57,576 nucleotides of DNA from CAZGCA01 sp964524145 (GTDB taxonomy: Bacteria > Hydrogenedentota > CAZGCA01), in contig CAZGCA010000031.1 of assembly GCA_964524145.1 (NCBI GenBank), positions 1-57,576 of the forward strand, written 5' to 3'. This document shows positions 1-9,986 of this stretch, piece after piece. The notes under the pieces are model-generated. The model was not told the origin of the DNA and ran no database searches. It was given only the letters and a program-made list of their open reading frames with translations. The stretch's first letter is position 1, and each line of letters opens with the position of its first letter. The translations under genes were made by a program, and so were the position numbers.

Positions 1-275
1 GCTGTCGCACTTCTCCGCTTGCTATTTTCATGCAGCAATTGTACATCAATAACTCACGCATGTCAACCTTAATATGCTCTAGCCCCGTGGCGTTTACTGT
101 ACCACGAACCTGTTGCTATCCATTGTACGGTTAGCATTCAAGAAGTCAAGGTTTCCGGAACACCCGGGAGCACAACACACCAGCGGTTTAGCTATTTGAA
201 GTTATCGACCAGTCTTCTACAGAAGCCGTAAGCCAGAGCCCAAAACGCGAAATAGCAGAGTAGCAAAAATAGTGC

Positions 276-304
276 TTGACATTCTCGCGTTTATAGTGTA
301 TATA
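276..304 (+). promoter_or_regulatory. Near-consensus sigma-70 type promoter
   Basis: TTGACA at 276-281, exactly 17 nt, then TATATA at 299-304; an alternative -10 hexamer TATACT sits at 301-306 with 19 nt spacing. Transcription would start near 311 and give a leader of roughly 195 nt ahead of the FG-GAP gene at 507. This is one of the strongest promoter matches in the window. Confidence 0.7.
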
Positions 305-334
305 CTATAGAGTAGTTGTATTTAGAAGCGTTAT

Positions 335-382
335 CCAAGCCACGTGGGGAACCCTTCGCAGGCTTGGGAAAGGGGGGCCTTT
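335..382 (+). promoter_or_regulatory. Structured 5' leader of the FG-GAP gene
   Basis: Two successive stems can be read directly. CCAAGCC (335-341) pairs perfectly with GGCTTGG (361-367) around a 19-nt loop containing GGGGAACCC. AAAGG (369-373) pairs with CCTTT (378-382) around GGGG. The stems lie between the promoter at 276-304 and the start codon at 507. I cannot match them to a known riboswitch class; they could also be simple mRNA-stabilising structure. Confidence 0.4.
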
Positions 383-506
383 AAGGGGGTCTAACCGCGG
401 TTGCCGGCCATCGGTTCGCATGGTGCACACTTCCGTCTCGTCTCATGGATCGCATGGCTCGGCTCGTGCTGGTGATGGGTAGACATATCCATGGGAGGAG
501 TGCGCA

Positions 507-3500
507 ATGAAGAACTCCAGTAGCAAAAGACGCGGTGGTATGAAACGGAGGGGTTTGTTGATTCTCTCTGCGGCGCTCGTGGTCGTGGCCGGATTTCACG
601 GTGGAGCTGGCGCGGCACCAGGTCGCCTGTTCGATACCACTTTCAGTTTTGATGTTGGGGACTGGCCGTTCACCCTGGCGACGGGCGACTTTAACGAGGA
701 CAGCCATGCCGACCTCGCCCTGACGAACACGGGGGGCCAGTGGCCCTTCGCACATTCCCACGGGACGGTGTCCATCCTGCTCGGCCGCGGCGACGGCTCG
801 TTCCGGGCCTTCACAAGCTACACGCTTAGTGCAACAAGCATGGCTGGCGAGATCACAACCGGTAACTTTGACGCGGACGAGCACACCGACCTCGCGGTGG
901 CCGGCCCTGACGACACTGTCTCGATCCTGCTCGGCCGCGGCGACGGAACGTTCCAGAGTCCTGCCAGCTACGCTGCGGGGGACGCGGGGGGTATTGTGAC
1001 AGGCGATTTTGACGGGAACGAGTATACCGACCTCGCGGTGCCGGGCCCTGACGACGCAGTGTCAATCCTCCTGGGAAACGGCGACGGAACGTTCCAAAGT
1101 CCTGTGGAGTACCCTGCGGGGGGCGGGACGGGCATTGTGACAGGCTATTTTAACCAGGACACACATACCGACCTTGCATTGACCAATGACGATAGCGATA
1201 GCGTCTCGATCCTGCTGGGCAACGGCAACGGAACGTTTCAGAGCGCCGTCAGTTACGGCGCGGGAGACCGTCCATATTCCATCGCGGGTGGCGACTTCAG
1301 TGGTGATGGCCGTGACGACCTCGCGGTGACGAATGTCGCGGCAAACACGGTCTCGGTCCTGCTGGGAAATGGCAACGGCACATTTCAGACCGCCGTGAGC
1401 TATGCCGTAGGGGAGTTGCCTGCTGGTGTCTCGGCGGCTGACTTCAATGGTGATGAGCGTGACGACCTCGCGGTGACCAACAGTGGATACCCCTACTTTG
1501 ATAGTCAGACTGTCTCCATCCTGCTAAGCAACGGCGACGGCTCGTTCCAGAGCGCGGTGGATTATACCGTGGAGGAGGGGCCCGCATTCATTGTGACAGG
1601 CGATTTCGACGAGGACGAGGACAGCTATACGGATCTCGCCGTGGCTAATCACGCTGCCAAGAGCGTGTCGATACTGACCGGGAACGGCGACGGCACATTT
1701 CAGAGATCCCCGACCTACCCCGTGGGAGAGTATCCTCTCGGTATCGCGGCAGCAGATCTTGACAAGGACGATGATAGTGACATTGCGGTGGCAAACTTGG
1801 CCGGTACTGTGTCGATCCTGCTCGGCAATGGCGACGGCACGTTCCAGAGCGCTGTGGACTACACTACTGGGACCGCCGTGGACGTCACCGTCGGCAAGTT
1901 CGACGAGGACGAACATCTCGACCTCGCGGTATCTTGCTTGTCGGCCTCTATCTCGATACTGATAGGCAACGGTAATGGGACATTCAAGGACGCCGTGAAT
2001 TACGATGCGGGATCGTCCGCGACCGGCATCGCGAGCGCGAACTTTAACGACATCGAGGACGAACACGCCGACCTCGCGGTGGGCAACTATACCGGCGGCA
2101 ACACCGTCTCTGTTCTGCTCGGCACCGGCGACGGCACATTCGAGAGCCCGGTGAGCTACACCGTGGGCGACACACCTATCAGTATTACAGCCGACTATTT
2201 TGGCGAGGACGGACACGCCGACCTCGCGGTGGCAAATGAGGACAGCAACACTATCTCTGTTCTGCTCGGCACCGGCTACGGGTCGTTCCAGAGCGCTGTG
2301 AGTTACGCGCTAGGAGCAACTCCCGACGATCTTACGACTGGCGATTTCAATGAGGATGGGCATATCGATCTCGCCGTGGCCGACAGAGACGTCTCCATCC
2401 TGCTGGGTAAGGGTGACGGGACGTTCCAGAGCGCCGTGATTTACGACACGAAAGGCGCAAGAGGTATCGCAACCGGCGATTTCGACGACGACGGCCATAC
2501 CGACCTTGCGGTGAGCGGCTTGTTCTCGGAGAGCGGCATCGTCTCTATCCTGCTTGGCAACGGTGACGGGTCGTTCGAGAGCGGCGGAAGGTACACCACC
2601 GTAGGGGATACGCCGTGGTTTATGACTACCGGCGATTTCGACAACGACGGCCATATCGACCTTGCGGTATCCAACCAGGAGAGCGACGATGTCTCCATCC
2701 TGCTGTCCGCCCTGCCGTTGGACACAGACCGCGACGGTATGCCCGACGAATGGGAACTCACCTACGGTCTGAACCCGAACGATGATTCGGACGCCTCGGG
2801 CCATCTGGACACCGACGGGCTCACCAACGTCGAAGAGTACGGAAACGACACGGATCCTACCGACAATGATACCGACGATGACGGGTTAAACGACAACGAC
2901 GAAGTGAACACGCACTCCACGGTGCCGTGGCATCCCGACACCGACGGGGATGGCCTTTCAGACGGCGACGAGATCCTCACCTATGGTAGCGACCCAAATC
3001 TGCAGGACACCGACGAAGACTCCCTGTCTGACGGCGACGAGGTCAACACGTATGGTACAGACCCGACGAAGGAGGACACCGATGATGACAGTTTCAATGA
3101 CCCGATCGAACTCTACTACGGGACCGATCCTCGCGATCAGAATGACCCCGGCCAGCCCGACCGCACGTTTTCCCTCGGCCAAACCCAATTCGTGGAACGC
3201 ATTTCAGACTCCATTATCTGGCGACCACTCTGGTCGAGCAGCGGACGGCGTATTACGTACATCGCTTGGGAGGCTTGGTCCCCCACGTGGTGTGTGTATG
3301 TGACCGACCTTGACAGAGACGAAGGCGATCCGTCTCGGACAATCGAAATCACGGCACCTGACGAACGGTCCACGTATTGGGAAGCGGTGGCGTGGTCGCC
3401 GGACGGTTCTTCCGTACTGTACGGCGGTCCGGGCGTGGATATCGTTCGCAAAAGCTCGGCGGGTGACGGCACCTTCTTCAGCCCGATTCCCACTCCTCAC

Positions 3501-5276
3501 GGAAATGTCCTGGGAATTCATACCACGCTCTTGCCGGACGGCAATCGCATGATCGTCTGTTCCGACAATGAACTTTACGTCTACGAGATCACCCCGGCAG
3601 CGGGCGTCATTTCCGGCCCGACGCTCGTCTTTGTTGCGACCCCCCCAGACGAGGAGGCCCTGTCGCCGCGGCTCAATCCAGACGGATCGAAGGCGGTCTT
3701 CAACATACGACCGGACCAGGACCGCAGCAAGCACGACATCTACGTTCTGGACCTGGATCCGATCCTCGACAGCACCGTTCCAGTACCTCACGGGATCGCA
3801 GAGGGCATTGCTTCGGGGGTCATACGGACGATTGAAGACAGGCCCAATTTCGGAATGCTTCCCAGCTTCACAAACGACGGCGAGATGGTCACATGGTCTG
3901 AAGACGTGACGGGGCAATTTGTCGAGCCAACCCAGCCCTCTTCCGGCGGCGGTATCATCATGGATTTCGATATCATGATCGGGTCGGCGGATGGGGGCGG
4001 CATCCCCCACCAACTGATCGCGGCAGGAAACCAGGCTCAGATTCACATGTCGCCCGGCGGGCTGCGGGTATGCTTTACAGACGACCCGGATGTACTTTGG
4101 GATCTGTACGTAGGCACCCTGGTCGTTGCACAAAAGGTCGAGGGGACCCACGAGCCGGTAGCGAACACCGTCACAACGGATCAGGAGCAGGTCGTCGAAG
4201 ACGGATCCGGAGCCGAAGTGACCATCCCGCAGGATATCGTCGTTGATTTCCCGCCGGACGTCGAGCCGGAGATCACCATGCAATCGCCTATCGATCCGGT
4301 CGAAGAGCCGGAACTGCCGCCGGACGTAGATGCGATTCCGGTGCTTCGTGAGTTTGGCCCACAAGATACCACCTTCAGCGTGCCGGTCGCCGTCACCATC
4401 ACCTACACCGATGCGCAAATTGCCGGCATGAATGAGGCCACTCTGCGTGTGTTTGCTTACAACGAGCTCACCGAGGTGTTCGACATCGAGATACCGGAGG
4501 AGGACATCACGGACCGCGATCTTGAGAACAACTCGATCACGTTTCTGGTCGACCACTTCTCGATCTTCGGCCTCGGGGCAAGTACCGATACCGACGGGGA
4601 CGGCATTATCGACAGCGTGGACGATGACGACGACAACGATGGGGATCCTGACGTCAGCGACCCGATGCCGCAGGACGGCGACAACGACGGATACGGTGAC
4701 ACCGTGGACCCGGATGACGATAGCGACGGTATCCCCGACGGTGACGAGCCGGGTTCCGGGTCCGACACGGACAACGATGGCGATCCCAACGCAACTGACC
4801 CGGACGACGACGGCGACGGCATACTCGACGGCGACGAAGTGGATATGGACGCCGCCTATGACACGGACAACGACGGCATGCGGAACGATGAGGACACCGA
4901 CGACGACAGCGACGGCTACGCGGACTTTGACGAGATGGCAAATGACACCGACATCCTGGACCCGGGATCGGTGCCGCCCGATAACGATGGCGACTATGTC
5001 TCCGACCTCCTCGACCCGGACGATGACAACGACGCCCTACCTGACGACTGGGAGCTGGACAACGAACTCGACCCGTTCGACGCCACAGGTGACGATGGTG
5101 CCGACGGCGACCCGGACGCAGACGGGTACACCAATCTCGAGGAGTACGAAGGCGGCAGTGATCCGCAAGACCCGAGATCCGTACCTGTACCGGCACTTTC
5201 CGTTCTCTGTGCGGCGATATTGTGTCTCGTTTTGCTGGGGATGGGGTGCCGGCTCGCAGCGACTCGACGCGCGTAG
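507..5276 (+). CDS. FG-GAP/VCBS-repeat and TSP3 surface protein
   Basis: This 1589-residue exported protein has a signal peptide (hydrophobic stretch around residues 14-35). About a dozen or more FG-GAP/VCBS units follow to roughly residue 735, each with a D-F-N-x-D-x-x-x-D-L-A core and a SILLGNGDGTFQS-like strand, the type that folds as a calcium-binding beta-propeller. Next come TSP3-like Asp-rich calcium repeats (about 740-880), a TolB/PD40-like propeller segment (about 890-1180), a linker and a second TSP3 block (about 1360-1550). The C-terminus reads VPVPALS, a hydrophobic helix, then Arg residues, the tripartite layout of an exosortase-type or similar C-terminal sorting signal. The start is fixed by GGGAGGAG at 493-500, six nt upstream. 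The ligand is unknown; adhesion or surface display is the family-based guess. No sorting enzyme is encoded in the window. Confidence 0.85.
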   Translation: MKNSSSKRRGGMKRRGLLILSAALVVVAGFHGGAGAAPGRLFDTTFSFDVGDWPFTLATGDFNEDSHADLALTNTGGQWPFAHSHGTVSILLGRGDGSFRAFTSYTLSATSMAGEITTGNFDADEHTDLAVAGPDDTVSILLGRGDGTFQSPASYAAGDAGGIVTGDFDGNEYTDLAVPGPDDAVSILLGNGDGTFQSPVEYPAGGGTGIVTGYFNQDTHTDLALTNDDSDSVSILLGNGNGTFQSAVSYGAGDRPYSIAGGDFSGDGRDDLAVTNVAANTVSVLLGNGNGTFQTAVSYAVGELPAGVSAADFNGDERDDLAVTNSGYPYFDSQTVSILLSNGDGSFQSAVDYTVEEGPAFIVTGDFDEDEDSYTDLAVANHAAKSVSILTGNGDGTFQRSPTYPVGEYPLGIAAADLDKDDDSDIAVANLAGTVSILLGNGDGTFQSAVDYTTGTAVDVTVGKFDEDEHLDLAVSCLSASISILIGNGNGTFKDAVNYDAGSSATGIASANFNDIEDEHADLAVGNYTGGNTVSVLLGTGDGTFESPVSYTVGDTPISITADYFGEDGHADLAVANEDSNTISVLLGTGYGSFQSAVSYALGATPDDLTTGDFNEDGHIDLAVADRDVSILLGKGDGTFQSAVIYDTKGARGIATGDFDDDGHTDLAVSGLFSESGIVSILLGNGDGSFESGGRYTTVGDTPWFMTTGDFDNDGHIDLAVSNQESDDVSILLSALPLDTDRDGMPDEWELTYGLNPNDDSDASGHLDTDGLTNVEEYGNDTDPTDNDTDDDGLNDNDEVNTHSTVPWHPDTDGDGLSDGDEILTYGSDPNLQDTDEDSLSDGDEVNTYGTDPTKEDTDDDSFNDPIELYYGTDPRDQNDPGQPDRTFSLGQTQFVERISDSIIWRPLWSSSGRRITYIAWEAWSPTWCVYVTDLDRDEGDPSRTIEITAPDERSTYWEAVAWSPDGSSVLYGGPGVDIVRKSSAGDGTFFSPIPTPHGNVLGIHTTLLPDGNRMIVCSDNELYVYEITPAAGVISGPTLVFVATPPDEEALSPRLNPDGSKAVFNIRPDQDRSKHDIYVLDLDPILDSTVPVPHGIAEGIASGVIRTIEDRPNFGMLPSFTNDGEMVTWSEDVTGQFVEPTQPSSGGGIIMDFDIMIGSADGGGIPHQLIAAGNQAQIHMSPGGLRVCFTDDPDVLWDLYVGTLVVAQKVEGTHEPVANTVTTDQEQVVEDGSGAEVTIPQDIVVDFPPDVEPEITMQSPIDPVEEPELPPDVDAIPVLREFGPQDTTFSVPVAVTITYTDAQIAGMNEATLRVFAYNELTEVFDIEIPEEDITDRDLENNSITFLVDHFSIFGLGASTDTDGDGIIDSVDDDDDNDGDPDVSDPMPQDGDNDGYGDTVDPDDDSDGIPDGDEPGSGSDTDNDGDPNATDPDDDGDGILDGDEVDMDAAYDTDNDGMRNDEDTDDDSDGYADFDEMANDTDILDPGSVPPDNDGDYVSDLLDPDDDNDALPDDWELDNELDPFDATGDDGADGDPDADGYTNLEEYEGGSDPQDPRSVPVPALSVLCAAILCLVLLGMGCRLAATRRA

Positions 5277-5304
5277 GAACGTTGCTGTCATAATCGAGTC
5301 TGAT

Positions 5305-5321
5305 GGTGTGAGGGACACACC
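5305..5321. terminator. Small hairpin between convergent genes
   Basis: GGTGTG (5305-5310) and CACACC (5316-5321) form a perfect 6-bp stem with a 5-nt loop in the 151-nt gap between the convergent FG-GAP and acylase genes. No U-run follows on either strand, so a terminator role is only suggested by position. Confidence 0.25.
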
Positions 5322-5427
5322 CTGCGCAGTTCCGTTGGCTGCTCCGGCACTACCGCTAATACGCCGTCAGCTCTCCGATTGAGCGTACTCGCTGTCTCTG
5401 AGCGCTGCCCGGAAGAAGGCTTTGCGT

Positions 5428-7971
5428 TCAATCTATCGAGGTTGTCTCCACGAAGACCCCGTATGTCCCAAGGCCGCGGCATGTTGCGCGGGCTGTGGCG
5501 CGGGTAGCGTCCCAATCTGTCTCTCGACGCGACCAAACGCCCGTCGTGTCGTAATGGACGATCACCGGGCGACGGTCCTGCCCTATCGAGACTGCCTGGG
5601 CGGGCGGCAGCACGAATTCGATCTCGACGGTCGCGTTTCGCTGGCTTTCCGGCAGGATGGTGACCAGGCTCGATACGGGTTTCAGTTCTGCAGACGGGGT
5701 CGGACCCGATGCGGCAACCGAGACCGCCATGTTGGCAGGCGAATCGAGCGAGATGCGCGCTCTCGCGTTCGCGGCAAGAATATCAACAGACACCTCGCTG
5801 CCCCAGACGGACTCGAGGTTGCTCAGAATGTCCTTCAAACGGTACCAGGCCGGTTTGAACATCTTCTTCGAGAACAACGACGCCTGGTCCGCGTAGTGCA
5901 CTGAGTCGGGGTTCGCGCTGTTGCCGAACGGCATCATCGTATACGCTTCGACGGGATTGGAAAGGTGGACCACCATGATGAACGCGTCGCCGCTGTCCCC
6001 ATACCAGACTCTTCCTATGTTTCTTTCGCAGGAGACCTGGTGCAACGTATCGAGAGAATCGCAGCCCGAAACCGGGAATTCGGCCTGTCCGCGCTTCATC
6101 CGGTGCACGCGACCCCAGGGCACGTCGACACGGCCGTACTCGCGTACCATACTATTCACCGCCTGGGCAAGCGCCTGCATCGCGAACTCCTCCTCTTGAG
6201 GCGTCGGCGAGACGAGGCGTTCGGCCACCACTTCCGGCGGCATATCCGGCATGAGCCTCAGATAATTCAACCACCACGTCCGGAACAGGGCCACTGCCAC
6301 CTGATCGGTGTCGGCACTCCGGTTCCATTCGCTGAGAATCTTCATCGCATGTCGAAAGTGGCCCTCCGGATCGTCCAACTCCCGCCATCTTAGCTCGTAT
6401 ATACGCTGAAATATCGGCACGGCTCTTTCGGCGAGCAGTACATGAGTGTCCCACGCGAAAGCGAGCATTTCTTCAAGCGAAACGGCGTTTCGGGTCCCAA
6501 TCAGGTTGGCCGCTCGCTGCGCTCGCAACAGCGTCGTTTCCTTCGACAGATACACAGGGAAGTTCATCGGGAATATCCCGGTACAATCGCCCAGAAACCA
6601 AGGGGCATTGTTGCAGTTCAGCACGTATCCGCACGGTGGATTCACCGACCGCGGGAGTATATGAAACGGGAAGAAGCCGACCCATTCGGTGAACGGGAGC
6701 CACCCGGCAACGGGCATGTTCCAGTCGAACTGACCGGACTTCCGGGGCAACTTCGCGTTGTAGAGGTGATAGACAGTACCACCAGTATCGGCGTAGACGG
6801 TATTGAGCACGGGTACGAGCATCCGCGATGCCGCGTCCTCGAACTCCTGCAGGTTGGTGGCGCGGTTGAAAAGGTACCACTGGAGCAAGAAGTTGACTTC
6901 ATCAAATCCGCTGACTCTGACTGCCAGGGCAGACATTCCGCGAGAGCTCACCACTGGCCCGTGGCTCGTGTAGGCCAGGTCGACCACAGCGGACGGCGGC
7001 CCGTCCGGGTCGTTCACGGCTATCGTCTCCTGTTTGACATACATGTTCCTGAGCTCGTCGCCATACACGTACTTGGGCGTTGTACCCCAGACTGTCTGCT
7101 CGGCATACGGAGTGACGACGTCAGGCTTGTTGAGCGTGTGGGTCCACGCAATATGCTGGTTGTGCCCAAACATGATGAAAGGAATACCCAAAAAGGTGGC
7201 CCCGGAGACGTTCATCAGTGGTGTGACAAGGTGGGCCTCGTAAAGCCGCAGCGGGCCGGACCAGGGGAAATGCAGAGCGCCATAAAGCATCGCGCGCCCG
7301 GTTCCGGACCGCGGGGGCCCCAGAGCCCATGCGTTACACCCGGCGAGCCCGGGCGTCGGAGTCCCTATGCCGTTGGGTTGGAGTATGAACTGCGAGATAA
7401 TGATGTAGCGCAGCAGCGCGATGGGGTCGACCGGTTCTGCGCGCCCGGCCCACGCTGGGACTTCTCCCGGATGTTGCTCGATATACGCGTTGATACCGAG
7501 CACAAAACTCTCGACGGCACGTCTCACCCGCGGATCAACAGTCCCGTACCGATCGACGGCCAGGCTTCTGTACCTGAACAATCGCGATTCACGGTCCGAC
7601 GAGAAGTGTGCCGGGCCGAACACTTCCGCCATCGTCCCCGCAGCGATCCGATAGCTCTGTAACATCGCCTCGAGATGGTCTTGCGCGTGAGCGTAGCCGA
7701 ATGCGAAATAGAGCGAATCGTCGTCCTGCGCATAGATGTGCGGGACACCGTAGGTGTCCCGGTACACGGTCGCACGCGAGGCAAGCTCAGTCGGGTCGGC
7801 GAAAGCGATCGGTCGCGGCTGGCCGAACAGGCGGTCCAGCGGTTGCCCGTACGCAACGGTCTGCACCGTTGAAAGCAATAGAAAAACGACTACACGCACT
7901 CTCAAACCAGCCATCCCTTTGATCGCACAAACCGTCCTGGAGAAGATATGAGCCAAGAAGACATTGGCCAT
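5428..7971 (-). CDS. Penicillin acylase family hydrolase with Cys nucleophile
   Basis: This is an N-terminal-nucleophile amidohydrolase of the penicillin G/aculeacin/AHL-acylase family, normally exported, self-cleaved into two chains and active on amide bonds of acylated small molecules. The alpha-chain signature (RDTYGVPHIYA, then GYAHAQDHLEAM) lies near residues 71-103. The beta chain should begin at the GCNAWALGPPRSG segment. The residue after the processing Gly, Ser in characterised members, is Cys212 here (TGT at 7336-7338). The ATG at 7971 overlaps the stop of the upstream oxidoreductase as TAATG, implying coupling. An internal ATG at 7914 begins a cleaner signal peptide (MAGLRVRVVVFLLL) and could be the true start. 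Length of about 830-847 residues fits the family. The substrate cannot be told from sequence; coupling to a Gfo/Idh oxidoreductase suggests an acylated amino-sugar or similar, by inference. Confidence 0.85.
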   Translation of the reverse strand: MANVFLAHIFSRTVCAIKGMAGLRVRVVVFLLLSTVQTVAYGQPLDRLFGQPRPIAFADPTELASRATVYRDTYGVPHIYAQDDDSLYFAFGYAHAQDHLEAMLQSYRIAAGTMAEVFGPAHFSSDRESRLFRYRSLAVDRYGTVDPRVRRAVESFVLGINAYIEQHPGEVPAWAGRAEPVDPIALLRYIIISQFILQPNGIGTPTPGLAGCNAWALGPPRSGTGRAMLYGALHFPWSGPLRLYEAHLVTPLMNVSGATFLGIPFIMFGHNQHIAWTHTLNKPDVVTPYAEQTVWGTTPKYVYGDELRNMYVKQETIAVNDPDGPPSAVVDLAYTSHGPVVSSRGMSALAVRVSGFDEVNFLLQWYLFNRATNLQEFEDAASRMLVPVLNTVYADTGGTVYHLYNAKLPRKSGQFDWNMPVAGWLPFTEWVGFFPFHILPRSVNPPCGYVLNCNNAPWFLGDCTGIFPMNFPVYLSKETTLLRAQRAANLIGTRNAVSLEEMLAFAWDTHVLLAERAVPIFQRIYELRWRELDDPEGHFRHAMKILSEWNRSADTDQVAVALFRTWWLNYLRLMPDMPPEVVAERLVSPTPQEEEFAMQALAQAVNSMVREYGRVDVPWGRVHRMKRGQAEFPVSGCDSLDTLHQVSCERNIGRVWYGDSGDAFIMVVHLSNPVEAYTMMPFGNSANPDSVHYADQASLFSKKMFKPAWYRLKDILSNLESVWGSEVSVDILAANARARISLDSPANMAVSVAASGPTPSAELKPVSSLVTILPESQRNATVEIEFVLPPAQAVSIGQDRRPVIVHYDTTGVWSRRETDWDATRATARATCRGLGTYGVFVETTSID

Positions 7972-8990
7972 TACAGCTCAACAGACTTGCCGTTTGAGGC
8001 CGATTCCAGCATAGCGCAGATTACCTTCGTGGCCGCAAGCCCATCCTGTCCTGTGACCATAGGTTGCTTATCATTCACCACGCAGTCTATGAAGTGGCGG
8101 ATGCTTTCGAAGCCAAACCCCACGGGGTTATCCTGGATCACCGGTCCACACAGCACGTCAGGGTAATGCGCACCCTGTTTCGAGTACTTCTCAATAACGC
8201 GATGGTGGCTCCCGTCAACGTAGACCGTGCCTTCGCTTCCGACAAGTTCGACTTTGAAATCAAAGACTATCGGAGCACTGGGAGCGACTATCCAGCAGTT
8301 CTCAACCACCGCTACGCCGCCGTTACGCAACTCGAGGATGCTCTGGTAGAAGTCCGGCGTGTCGATCCCGCGCTCCTTGAGCACAACGTTTCGGCTGACC
8401 GAATGAACCCGCACGACCTCGTCACCGAAAAGCCACCGCACAACATCAACACAATGGCTGCCCAGAAACCACAACACGTTCGATTCTCCAGCCCACGACA
8501 GCCAATCGGTCGGCACATCGATCGTGTCGTTAAGCCGAACGTACATCATCGATGGAGCACCGAGTTCGCCGGCCTCGACAGCTTCCCGTGCCTTGCAGAT
8601 AGACGGATTCCAGCGGTTGTGAAAGTCAACCATGAGCTTAACACCCGCCGCACGAGTCTCGGCGACGATCCTTTCGCAATCGGCCACGGTGGTGGCCATC
8701 GGTTTCTCAATCAGGATGTCTTTACCGGCACGTGCCGCGTCGACCGCTATCTCGGCGTGCGCGAAATCCGGGGTAACGATCGACACCGCCTGCACGCTCT
8801 CGTCGCCCAGCAACTCCTGATAATCGGTATAGACTGTCTTGACATCAAACTCGGCGGCCATTCTTGCAGGTCTGTCAGCATCGAGATCGCAGATCGCGAC
8901 CAGTTCCGCCCTCTCGTCATGTGCGTACGCTCTAAGATGATTCTCGCCCCATGTGCCCAGCCCAATAACGCCAAACCCCGGTTTGCCCAT
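7971..8990 (-). CDS. Gfo/Idh/MocA family oxidoreductase
   Basis: This 339-residue protein has an N-terminal Rossmann fold with the dinucleotide motif GLGTWGENH at residues 11-19, an acidic residue ending strand 2 (ICDLDAD), and the family hallmark EKPMA near residue 95. The C-terminal alpha/beta domain follows. Members use NAD(P)(H) to oxidise or reduce sugars, inositols or aldose derivatives, including 3-keto-sugar chemistry. The start at 8990 has GGAGGG seven nt upstream. The gene leads a two-gene unit with the acylase (1-nt overlap). It is one of three paralogues in the window and clearly distinct in sequence from the other two. The substrate is unknown. Confidence 0.92.
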   Translation of the reverse strand: MGKPGFGVIGLGTWGENHLRAYAHDERAELVAICDLDADRPARMAAEFDVKTVYTDYQELLGDESVQAVSIVTPDFAHAEIAVDAARAGKDILIEKPMATTVADCERIVAETRAAGVKLMVDFHNRWNPSICKAREAVEAGELGAPSMMYVRLNDTIDVPTDWLSWAGESNVLWFLGSHCVDVVRWLFGDEVVRVHSVSRNVVLKERGIDTPDFYQSILELRNGGVAVVENCWIVAPSAPIVFDFKVELVGSEGTVYVDGSHHRVIEKYSKQGAHYPDVLCGPVIQDNPVGFGFESIRHFIDCVVNDKQPMVTGQDGLAATKVICAMLESASNGKSVEL

Positions 8991-9176
8991 CGGTTGTCCC
9001 TCCGTTTGTGATCAGTAAGACTCGCAGCATCCGCCTGTGCAAACTCAATCCTATCCGCAGGCAGGGGCGGAAGTCAACGCACCTGGCTCCGATACGCCTC
9101 ATATAGTTCGGGTTACAGTTCGCAGCATACGGGAATGTCGGAAACTGCGCAATGTCTTCTTGCAGTTAAAGAAGCG

Positions 9177-9950
9177 TTATAGACCGGCCCACGACCCGAA
9201 CAGGTATTTCGAGACGCCCAGCTCTTTCATCACAAGCCCGCACAACAGCGCCCACAATGCGCTGGCAAGCATGTCTATGAGCGAGGACTCGTGGAATATG
9301 GTCTCCTTGTCTCTTGAATGCACCACGAACGCACCCCGGAAGAAGCTGATAACCGGCACGAGAAAGTAGTACTTCCCGGGCATTATGACGAACGTCGTTA
9401 TACACGCTCGCTCGAGAGTACCGAAGTACTTCTCTGTGAACGTGATTCTCGGCTCGGGCAATGCAGGGTTGGGGAACGTGCGATGAAGCGTATATATGAC
9501 AATTGTGCCGCCCATCATGCTCACCACATAGCCCATCACAGCGTAAATAAAGCCATCTTGAAAATAGAGGCGCAAGGGGATTTCTAATTCTGCGGAAGCA
9601 ACCGGCGTTATCCTGGCCAGCGGCGTCAGAAACACGAGCGCGATAATCCCAATGTGCAATAACTGGTCGCCGAAGAAGGCGACTGCCGGATTAATGTTGG
9701 GGCGACGTGCCTCGATCACGACTTTTGTGTGGTCAATGATCGTGTGTGTCACCGCCACAACGAGCAAGTAACCCCAGAACAAGTCTCTGTCCCAGAACGG
9801 CCAACAGAGCAGAACCATGGTTAGCGCAACCACCGAGCCGTGGACAAGACCTCCTCCCAGATGTCGTGTCTTGAGACGGTATATCACCGTGAATTGCAGC
9901 GCGAAATCAGCCAGGAAGTGAGCCAGCAGCACACGGATGAATATGAACAT
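9177..9950 (-). CDS. DUF3307-type integral membrane protein
   Basis: This 257-residue polytopic membrane protein begins MFIFIRVLLAHFLADFALQ and contains a histidine-rich HTIIDHTK segment and a GDQLLH segment typical of DUF3307 proteins. About seven hydrophobic helices are visible. The family has no settled biochemical role. The C-terminal third (residues about 150-257) is longer than the bare domain and adds further membrane segments. It is the last gene of a minus-strand trio behind the TMTC-like protein, with a 36-nt gap. A GGAG sits about ten nt before the ATG. Confidence 0.7.
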   Translation of the reverse strand: MFIFIRVLLAHFLADFALQFTVIYRLKTRHLGGGLVHGSVVALTMVLLCWPFWDRDLFWGYLLVVAVTHTIIDHTKVVIEARRPNINPAVAFFGDQLLHIGIIALVFLTPLARITPVASAELEIPLRLYFQDGFIYAVMGYVVSMMGGTIVIYTLHRTFPNPALPEPRITFTEKYFGTLERACITTFVIMPGKYYFLVPVISFFRGAFVVHSRDKETIFHESSLIDMLASALWALLCGLVMKELGVSKYLFGSWAGL

Positions 9951-9986
9951 TCCAGCATTACTCCCGTCGGTGCCGTTTATACCAGG

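Larger units (their letters stand above)
1..506. other. Non-coding left edge with promoter and leader
   Basis: No credible gene lies here; the reading frames that cross it on the minus strand are shadows with no homology I recognise. Positions 1-270 are A/T-richer than the genes and show nothing I can name. The rest holds the promoter and the structured leader of the FG-GAP gene, listed separately. Confidence 0.6.

Noticed and set aside
3204..4556. 450-codon open frame opposite the FG-GAP gene
   Set aside because: No recognisable domain, no ribosome-binding site, and it mirrors the codon bias of the real gene.
4590..5180. CRISPR-like or minisatellite array of GACGGCGAC-type units
   Set aside because: The periodicity is coding, from Asp-rich TSP3 calcium repeats, and has no constant spacer length.
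6442..7662. 406-codon open frame opposite the acylase gene
   Set aside because: Composition is Arg/His/Pro-rich shadow sequence; the acylase on the other strand has clear family motifs.
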